This document shows positions 9,357-16,700 of a DNA stretch of 64,000 bases, one piece after another. Origin of the DNA: Treponema sp. (GTDB lineage: Bacteria > Spirochaetota > Spirochaetia > Treponematales > Breznakiellaceae); contig JAIRYV010000064.1 of the NCBI GenBank assembly GCA_031267685.1, positions 1 to 64,000 of the forward strand, written 5' to 3'. Position 1 is the first letter of the stretch; each line of letters opens with the position of its first letter. The position numbers and the translations under genes are program-made. Under the pieces are notes generated by a model that was given only the letters and a program-made list of their open reading frames with translations, did no database searches and was not told the DNA's origin.

Positions 9357-9956
9357 TTAATATGCCTTCAGCGGCACATCGAAAGACTCTATCGTGTCGC
9401 CGTCCTGTTTCAGAACGCCGACTCCGAAGTTCCGCGCATTTTCCACGACTATTCCGTCCATCGACAGCCCGGCAATCCCCAAGTACAGCGCATGATTCTT
9501 GTATAGGGGAAAGAACGTACGGAATTGCGCCACTTTCCTTGTCGCCATCTCTTCAGGGAACGATGGGTGAATACGGTGCTTCACCTCAATAATAGCAACC
9601 GCTTCATGGTTCACCATAACAATGTCGAACTCGCAGGATACCCCTTTGTGTGATGTTTTTAGGTTCGGAAAAACCTGATCAAAGTGTATATTCCCAAATG
9701 TCAGAGACTTGTCAAGCGCTGTCTGGAAATACGTCTCAGCCGCGTAGCCTATGTTCGTGTCTACGTTGCCAACTTGCTTACACAATTTATCAATACTCTG
9801 CTCAAGCTTCTGATGCCTGAGATCAGTCTCTTTAAACATACGGTCGGTCTCTTTCTGCGCATCAAAAAGCTCCTTAAAATTGAGACGGGTCTCCTTCTGC
9901 ATCTCGGCAACCTCACGCAGTATCTGTTTTATGTCTTCAAACGATGTGGTTTCCAT
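9357..9956 (-). CDS. Coiled-coil PD-(D/E)XK nuclease-like protein (copy 2)
   Basis: 199 residues, with AGGGGGA upstream of the ATG. Same architecture as the 8623-9276 gene: a coiled coil (about residues 10-60), then EFDIVMVNH and IIEVKHR with putative metal-binding Asp, Glu and Lys, and the identical C-terminus ESFDVPLKAY. It lacks about 18 residues of ETDRKFQ-type heptads present in copy 1. The two genes are a direct tandem duplication, and the similarity continues into the 3' flank (GACAAGCGGATAGCTTG... follows both stop codons). Confidence 0.8.
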   Translation of the reverse strand: METTSFEDIKQILREVAEMQKETRLNFKELFDAQKETDRMFKETDLRHQKLEQSIDKLCKQVGNVDTNIGYAAETYFQTALDKSLTFGNIHFDQVFPNLKTSHKGVSCEFDIVMVNHEAVAIIEVKHRIHPSFPEEMATRKVAQFRTFFPLYKNHALYLGIAGLSMDGIVVENARNFGVGVLKQDGDTIESFDVPLKAY

Positions 9957-10230
9957 TAGTTTCCCCCTATTATCATTCTATCACAAAAAGACGCCAAAAC
10001 AAGGCAGACCAAGGCAATGAGCTGCCAGTATAGATTGACAGGCTCACCAAGGTATATCACAATAAAAAAGTTTCAGACCGCAGTGTGTTTTGGACTTATC
10101 GGCACAGGCAGATTCCTCCTGAGGGTTTCAAGGAGAACTCCACCACATAAGCCCAAGCTGCAGCCTGAAACTATATCTACTAGAACAACGCAGCGGGTTT
10201 CGTTTCGAAGCCTAACCCACCGCGACCACC
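9957..10230. other. Non-coding intergenic region
   Basis: No credible gene is seen on either strand between the nuclease-like pair and the porin-like gene. It contains short A-rich stretches that could hold the promoter of the 9357 gene; no clear -35/-10 pair could be fixed. Confidence 0.5.
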
Positions 10231-10269
10231 GGAACCATGCCAGCGACTCACGCCGTGTGGTATGGTTCC
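10231..10269 (-). terminator. Stem-loop at the 3' end of the porin-like gene
   Basis: GGAACCATGCCA and TGGTATGGTTCC form a 12-bp stem with one mismatch and a 15-nt loop, ending 5 bp from the porin stop codon. On the minus strand it is not followed by a T-run, so it may act with Rho or protect the 3' end. Confidence 0.5.
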
Positions 10270-10273
10270 TTCT

Positions 10274-11608
10274 TTAGAACGCCCACGCAAAGCGGAACCC
10301 AAGCTCGTTCCTCAAGCCCTCTTTTGTCTTTTGCCGGAGAAAAAACACCTTGTCCTGAAACTTCAGCGTGGCGTTGGGAGCAAACTTGAACTCAATCCCA
10401 GGCCGCACCGCAAATGTCACCTGGTGATCTTTCTGAGCCACAGTTGTACTCGCTCCCACAGGTAACCCGTCCCATGTCGCATAAGAGACACCGAACCACA
10501 AGAGCGCTTTGATCCGGTCGGGAACAAGGCTATAGCTCGGCTCCCACTCAAAGTCGATGAGCATATCTTTGAATGATTCTGAGTTTACGGTCGGCGCGTC
10601 GCCATCAGTACCACCATTCCTATTGCTGGGCAGCATCTGGAACTGTACCCATGGATCGCCCAGATCAAGACTGTACCCTTCAGCGTTGGGAATGTCGAAG
10701 ATGAGCCGTGCGCCGACTGATGTCAGCTGAGGAGCATCAGTCGTGCTATTCCTTGCGTTGTTGGCAATGCCCTCAGCAACTATCGCTGCCTTGAGCGTAA
10801 CCGGTGCGAATGTGTATACAGCGGTAAGGTGGAACCTCATCCCCTTGAAGTCGCCTTCTTTCTCGTCAGCATCAGTTTTAGTTTTGCCGTTATTATCCTT
10901 ATTACCGAGCAGATCCAATTCTGTACCAATATCAAGGTTGGGGATTGTGCCATTCAGCCTGAGACCAAAGGCCGCGTTCACCAAAGGATAGGTAGGACCC
11001 CAGTCGCCCATGTCCGCCGGGACAGCAGCGGTATAGTTAGATGGCAACCCAGTCCAATTCGCATCAACGGCTGCCTTAATCACTCTTGTTCCAGCTTTAG
11101 GCACAGGCAGAGCCACGCCGACATTGAGACCCTTCAGGACGCTGGGTGCAAAGTTGATCTGGAGGCCAGGTCCATTGTCGCCACCGTAGTTCTTGTTCAG
11201 CGGATCAGTGTCAATGCGCCAAAGTCCGTCCATACTTCCGCCGCGGAGCCAGAGCTGCTTGTCCAGCAGGTAGAACTTGCCCCAGGCGTTGTCAAGATAG
11301 AAGTCAGGTGAGCTATCCAGTATGAATGCCTTCCTAGCTCCGAAGCCAACTCCAAAGGCATAGTTGTCGCCATCGTAGCTGGCAGCAACTGAGATCTTCC
11401 CTTGCTTATCCGCATCCAACTCCTGGATCCATGCTTTGTCGTTATCGTGGTCTTTACTCGCGTCGAAAATGATGTCGAACTCATACTCAGCCTGCATGTC
11501 CAGAACGAACTTGCCGCCTCCATCTCCCACTGGAATATCAAGGGCGAAGAGGCCGCTGCCTGCCAAGACAAGGGCAAGCAAACTTGAAACAACAATTAAC
11601 TTTTTCAT
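10274..11608 (-). CDS. Porin-like outer-membrane beta-barrel protein
   Basis: 444 residues with GGAGG upstream of the ATG. A signal peptide is evident (MKKLIVVSSLLALVLAG, likely cut after LFA near residue 23). The mature part has many amphipathic alternating strands with aromatic girdle residues (for example TLKFQDKVFFLRQ), and the last strand ends in F (FRFAWAF), the classic signal for outer-membrane assembly. Asp-rich loops (KDHDNDKAW, KDNNGKTKTD) resemble surface loops. It is probably a spirochaete channel or porin; the exact family is not recognised. The leader has an unusual structure: a 15-base poly-G/C tract and two hairpins between 11674 and 11894. Confidence 0.8.
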   Translation of the reverse strand: MKKLIVVSSLLALVLAGSGLFALDIPVGDGGGKFVLDMQAEYEFDIIFDASKDHDNDKAWIQELDADKQGKISVAASYDGDNYAFGVGFGARKAFILDSSPDFYLDNAWGKFYLLDKQLWLRGGSMDGLWRIDTDPLNKNYGGDNGPGLQINFAPSVLKGLNVGVALPVPKAGTRVIKAAVDANWTGLPSNYTAAVPADMGDWGPTYPLVNAAFGLRLNGTIPNLDIGTELDLLGNKDNNGKTKTDADEKEGDFKGMRFHLTAVYTFAPVTLKAAIVAEGIANNARNSTTDAPQLTSVGARLIFDIPNAEGYSLDLGDPWVQFQMLPSNRNGGTDGDAPTVNSESFKDMLIDFEWEPSYSLVPDRIKALLWFGVSYATWDGLPVGASTTVAQKDHQVTFAVRPGIEFKFAPNATLKFQDKVFFLRQKTKEGLRNELGFRFAWAF

Positions 11609-11673
11609 ACAAGATCCCTCCTAATACACTCGCAGGAAGAAGCAGTCAACGGCTGCATACACCTTCCTTGCGC

Positions 11674-11720
11674 TATAAAAATGAGAACCCCTTTTGTCCT
11701 GCCGAAGACAAAGGTTCTCA
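11674..11720 (-). terminator. Terminator-like hairpin in porin leader
   Basis: On the minus strand, TGAGAACCTTTGTC pairs with GACAAAAGGGGTTCTCA around a small loop and is followed by ATTTTTATAG. It lies 75-110 nt upstream of the porin start and may be an attenuator or the terminator of a short upstream transcript. Confidence 0.55.
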
Positions 11721-11803
11721 AATTCACAAAGATTAGCCTCCTTCGCAGGCAAAGTCCGTGCCACGTTTGCTTGCTATGCTCGAGAAAAAATGATAAACGC
11801 AAA

Positions 11804-11837
11804 AAGCGTGAGTAACTGGGGGGACCCCCTCACGCTT
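11804..11837 (-). terminator. Nested G/C hairpin with T-run in porin leader
   Basis: AAGCGTGAG and CTCACGCTT enclose a GGGGGG-A-CCCCC segment. On the minus strand the hairpin is followed by TTTTTGCG and further T-rich sequence, as in an intrinsic terminator or attenuator. The core resembles the palindrome at 20077 upstream of another envelope gene. Confidence 0.5.
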
Positions 11838-11879
11838 GCTATACATATATAGAAGAAAGATGAAATTTATAACCTTACA

Positions 11880-11894
11880 GGGGGGGGGGGGGGG
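11880..11894. repeat. Poly-G tract (15 G; poly-C on porin sense strand)
   Basis: Fifteen consecutive G on the + strand, 272 bp upstream of the porin start. Homopolymers of this length are slippage-prone. On the sense strand the tract falls inside a short frame that begins ATG at 11946 after AAGGAAC, so length changes alter where that frame ends. Confidence 0.9.
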
Positions 11895-12251
11895 AGGAAT
11901 AATCTAAACTATAAGAAAATGATACTTTCATCAAAATGTTCTCCATGTTCCTTGTATACACACAATACAACACCCTTCAAACCTTGTCAAGCAAAAATCT
12001 ATAATTTTTTTTAAGGCAGACAAGATACTCATTCACCAGCATGAGACGTGCTTCAAACAAGTCTTTCTATCTATCGGCAGCATCAACAAAACTGAACACA
12101 GAATTGTGAGAGATACGCTTCACCGGCTATGCAGATCACTTTTCGAGGGCCGGCTGATGAATCGAGTTCCGATCATGGCGAACCATGCCGCTGATAATCT
12201 TTGTGGGAGGCCGTTTTGTCGCCAGCATTTTCGCCGTAGCGTTTTCTATCC
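11895..12251. other. Intergenic region upstream of array C
   Basis: No supported gene. It includes a short minus-strand reading frame (ATG at 11946) leading into the poly-G tract and A/T-rich sequence near 12000 that could hold the porin promoter. Frames on the + strand from 12106 into the repeats are open only because the repeats lack stops. Confidence 0.4.
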
Positions 12252-13306
12252 GGCCTTCACAGAGTTTTCTGTCTGGCCCTCACAGAGAACGCTGTTTGGC
12301 CTTCAACGAGAACGTTGTCCGGTTCTCACCGAGTTTTCTGTTTGGCCCTCACAGAGTTCTCTGTTTGGCTCTCACAGCATTTTTTGTCTGGCCTTCACCG
12401 AGTTTTCTGTTTGGCCCTCACAGCATTTTTTGTCTGGCCTTCACCGAGAACGCTGTCTGGCCTTCACCGAGTTTTCTGTTTGGCCCTCATAGAGTTTTCT
12501 GTTTGGCCCAAACAGAGATTTCTGTTTGTCTCTCACAGAGTTTTCTGTCCGGCCCACACAGAGTTTTCTGTTTGGCTCTCACAGAGTTTTCTGTTTGGCT
12601 CTCACAGAGTTTTCTGTCCGGCCCAAACAGAGTTTTCTGTCCGGCCCAAACAGAGTTTTCTGTTTGGCCCAAACAGAGTTTTCTGTTTGGCCCAAACAGA
12701 GTTTTCTGTCCGGCCCAAACAGAGTTTTCTGTTTGGCTCTCACAGCATTTTTTGTCTGGCCCTCACCGAGTTTTCTGTCCGGCCCTCACAGCATTTTTTG
12801 TCTGGCCTTCACCGAGAACGCTGTCCAGCCTTCACCGAGTTTTCTGTTTGGCCCTCACAGCATTTTTTGTCTGGCCTTCACAGGGTTTTCTGTCTGGCCT
12901 TCACAGGGTTTTCTGTCTGGCCTTCACAGGGTTTTCTGTCTGGCCTTCACAGGGTTTTCTGTCTGGCCTTCACAGGGTTTTCTGTTTGGCCTTCACAGAG
13001 TTCTCTGTTTGGCCTTCACAGAGTTCTCTGTTTGGCCTTCACCGAATTTTTTGTTTGGCCTTCACCGAGAACGCTGTTTGGCCTTCACAGAGTTCTCTGT
13101 TTGGCCCTTACAGCATTTTCTGTTTGGCTCTCACCGAGTTCTCTGTCCGGCCTTCACCGAGTTCTCTGTTTGGCCTTCACCGAATTTTCTGTCCGGCCCT
13201 CACAGCATTTTTTGTCTGGCCTTCACCGAGAACGCTGTCCAGCCTTCACCGAGTTTTCTGTTTGGCCCTCACAGCGTTCTCTGTTTGGCCCTCACAGAGA
13301 ACGCTG
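12252..13306. repeat. Array C: ~1-kb array of 23-bp palindromic units
   Basis: About 45 head-to-tail units, mainly 23 bp with some 24-bp units, of the type TTTGGCCCTCACAGAGTTTTC followed by TG. Variants include CACAGGGTTTTCTGTCTGG, CACAGCATTTTTTGTCTGG and CACCGAGAACGCTGTTTGG. Each unit has a dyad ACAG...CTGT, extended in some units to CCAAACAGA-N4-TCTGTTTGG. The period is not a multiple of three and the units lack stops, so all three + frames stay open for ~1 kb; this is not evidence of coding. The right end overlaps the 3' part of a damaged toxin-like gene. Confidence 0.92.
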
Positions 13307-13511
13307 CATGAAAGACATTATAGTCCACATTTGTTCTTATATTATACATGATTTCAAGTAAATTACTGTTTTGGTCAAACCCAATAAGCAAAAACTTATT
13401 AGCATACTTAGGGAGTAAGCCGTCATATACGACTGTTGCCATAGCACGGTGAATATCTTCTTCGGTAACGCCGTGCCGCAGGGCAGACTCGTTAATCTGA
13501 ACGACTATAGT
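13269..13511 (-). pseudogene. Truncated toxin-like gene fused to array C
   Basis: The minus-strand frame encodes INESALRHGVTEEDIHRA, then KFLLIGFDQNSNLLEIMYNI, then VFHA. This is the core of a small toxin-like family (BrnT/RelE-like layout: ESAL-HGVT-EDI, LLIGFD-NGNLLE, VFHAM). No start codon remains: the frame is preceded by TGA at 13512-13514. The conserved C-terminus (normally HAMKxR) is replaced by residues encoded by array repeats (AFSVRAKQRTL) up to a TGA at 13269. No antitoxin is seen. The family assignment comes from pattern memory only. Confidence 0.55.
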
Positions 13512-13700
13512 TCAAGTATACATCTTTCCCGATATTTTGCAAAGCAATATGTACAAGCCACTCGCTCACACGCGCTTTCAGCGTCCGTTCGCAGACCTTC
13601 CGATACCTATCTGTGTGAGGTGTCTGGTGCTCTGTGTGCAGTCGGGTCTCTGTTGTTTCACTTACTGGCATCAGATACCATCACCCTATGTACTGATCTC

Positions 13701-16700
13701 TCACTTTAGGTTCATAAACTCCAGCGTCAGTTCCACTTCACCGATAGAAATGCCCAGGGTGGTGGCGATTTCCTCCACAGTCCAGCCCTGTCGTTTCAGT
13801 TTAAGTACGGTTTCCTGCTGGTTGCCGTCAGGCATGGCGCTTTTTCTGCTGCTGGCCGGCATTTTGGAGATAGAGCCGCCGCCGCCGCTGACACCGCCAC
13901 CGCGCACTAGCAGACTTGACTGCTTATCAATATCGTCCTTAAGGGTTTTAAGCCGTGTCTCGGACTGCGCGAGCCACTGCCTGACTTTCTGCATGTTCTC
14001 TAGCCGTTCCTCGATTGTAGAAAGGGATTGGTCTAGAAGGGAAAGTTTTTCAGCGGTTTCCTTTGCTTTGGTGTTATCGCGGATAAGGGCCTCCACTGAG
14101 CTTTGCAGTACCTCAAGCTCGCTCGTGAGGCGGCGCAGGTCTTCGTTAATAAACGAGGACATACGCTCGGATTCCTGCAAGGACTTGAAGTTACGGTCAA
14201 TGCTGGCGTTGGTGATGTCCAGGGTCTCGTTTTTGCGTTCAATGCGCTGGAACTTTTCTTCTGCGTCAGAAAGCGCGTCGTTGAGCTTGTGTATCTGTAC
14301 CTGAATGGCCTGCAAGGTGTCGTCTGAGGTGGTAACTTCGGCAAGCTTTGTATCAACGGACTTGGCAATTTCGAGCAGACGATTGAAGTCGGTCTCCATC
14401 TGGTCAATACGGTGCTGTTCCGAGAGGAACTTAGTCATCTTGGCGTTGACTTCCTCCTCAATGCGCTTGAGTCGCATGAACTGTTCCTCCAGTTTGACGG
14501 CCTCGCTGCTATGTTCGGTGAGGCGCTCAAAGTCGCCATTCAGCGCTGCGATACGTTCATCCAGGTCTGTCTTGAGTTCATTAGCGCGGTCAAACAGTGC
14601 GGTTTGCTTAACAAAGGCTTCGAGTTGCTGGTCTGTGCGTACAATGGCTGTGGTGAGTGATTTGGCGTGTTCATCAATACGGGAAAAAACCTCTTTACGC
14701 TGTGCGGTGATTTCACCAGAAACCTGGGCAATGGAAGCGCGGATAACACCCAAGCGCTCGTCATTTTCGAGGATCTGGCTAAGCGCCTCCTGACGCGCGG
14801 CCTGAACTGATGCTTCAAGACCCTGTATCTTCGAGCTAAGCGAGTTCTCCCATTCAGTAACGTTTTTCTGGGACAAGTCCAGCAGGCTGGTGATTTCTCT
14901 GTTCCGTGCTTCAATGGTATTGCTCATGCCCTTGAACTTGTCGTCCAGTTCTGCGCTGAAACGCTTTTCAGTTTCGCCAAGCTTTTGTTTTAGCTGTTCA
15001 TTAAAGGTGTCTTCGACGCTCTTGCGCGTTGCTTCCTCATACTGAGCAAGCTCGGCGAGACGCGTATCCATGGTTGCCCGCCATTCTACAAAGCGCGTAT
15101 CAATGCCTTCGCTCCGTTTAACGAGGTCTTGGACAAACTCATCCTCAAACAGACGGAGCTTTTCAGACACATTGTTATAAGCGCTTGTTTTAAGCATAGC
15201 GAGTTCTGTTTCAACCTGCTCAAGGTCGCGCTTGATCACATCTGCTGCGTTCCTGAACTCGGCCGCGATCTGCTCACGCTCATGCGATGAATTTACTGCA
15301 AAGGTGGAAAAGTCGTTCCGTACCTTTGTCTCGGTTTCGCGCACATAGCGCCGGAGTTCTTCGTCAAGTTTAGCAGTGTCATCCGCCAGGCTTTCAAGAT
15401 GAGAAAACTGCTGTGCCTGAGCAGTACGGTATTCCTCAAACTTTGCGTCGGTTTCCTCAAGCACTTCTTGTTCTGCATGTTCAGCTGCCTCTCGCATTTT
15501 GGTTTTCAGCGTGGCGGTAAAGTCTTTGGTACTCAGATCAATAGCCTCAAACTGTTGCTGTATGCGTTCAATCTCGTCGGAAAGCTTTTGCTCCAGCTCT
15601 GAGGAGGTGTTTTCAAGATACACAAGCAACTGTTGCGTTTTCTCCTCTGTTTCCATCGCGGTCTGCTTCCATTGAGCAAGGCGCTCGTCAGACCCGGCAA
15701 GCGCCTTTTGCTCAGATTCTACGAGTACGCGGGTCATACGTTCCTCAATGGCGCAAGCAGTCTCGCTGGTTTTCTGCTCCAGAGTCGCAAATTCCTCTTC
15801 AATATGCTGCCGTGCATTCTGAAGCTGATTTTCCAGGGCAGCAGCTTCTGCTGCAAAGCGACGCTTGATTTCGTCAGAAGAGGTTTCAAGCAAGACACGA
15901 GAAGTCTCAAGCAGAGAACGCATCTCCTGTGTTTTGTCATCGCCTGAGTCAAGAAGCTGTTTCCATGTTTCTAGTTTTGTTTCCACATTGGCAAGCACCT
16001 CCTGTTCAAGCGTTCCAGCCACGCTCGTCACCTGTTCGTGTAACGCGGCAAGTGTTTCATCGGTTTTAGCGCGGGTCTCGTCCAGTCGTTGTTCAAGCGA
16101 CATGGACGCGGCTGCAAAGCGTTTTTCTATCTCGGTATGAGCAATCTCAAGCTGGCTGATAAGCGCCTTTGCCTTCTCATCGCTCTCCTGAACCGTCTGT
16201 TGAAGCTGCTTAAAACGCGCCACAACACCAGCCAAAATCTCCTGTTCTGCGTTTTGCGTATCCTGCTCAACACTCATTCTCAGCTGCGCCAACGCTTCTT
16301 GCGTATAAGCCCGCGCATCTTTAAGTTGACCCTCAATGGCAGCAGTTTGGCCTTCAAAGTAGGTTTTGATTTCAACAGAAGAGGCTTCAAGGTCTGAAAG
16401 AAGCTGACGCGTATTGGCATCTGCCTCTGTTGTAACCCGGTTCCACATCTCAATACGCTCATCAGTGGCTTCAAGCACTCGTTTTTCCGCACTATCCGCT
16501 ATGGTAAGGAGGCGCTGTTCCACATCAGCCATACGTTCCTGCGCATGTACCGAAGCCTTTTCCAGATCAGCAAGGAGGCGCTGTGCGTTAGTTTCACGCT
16601 CTTCAACCGTAAGCCTCCAGCTTTCAAGGCCGCTTTCAGCTAGAGACCGGGCCTTGGCTTCAGCCTGAATCACACTGTCCTTCATTATGGACTCAATCTG

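Noticed and set aside
11605-11802. 65-aa minus-strand ORF in the porin leader
   Set aside because: It covers the terminator-like hairpin and overlaps the porin start; no conserved features.
12106-13361. Three long overlapping + strand ORFs (up to 388 aa) rich in VFCLALTEFSVWPSQ
   Set aside because: They are the same 23-bp repeats read in three frames; openness follows from stop-free units, not coding.
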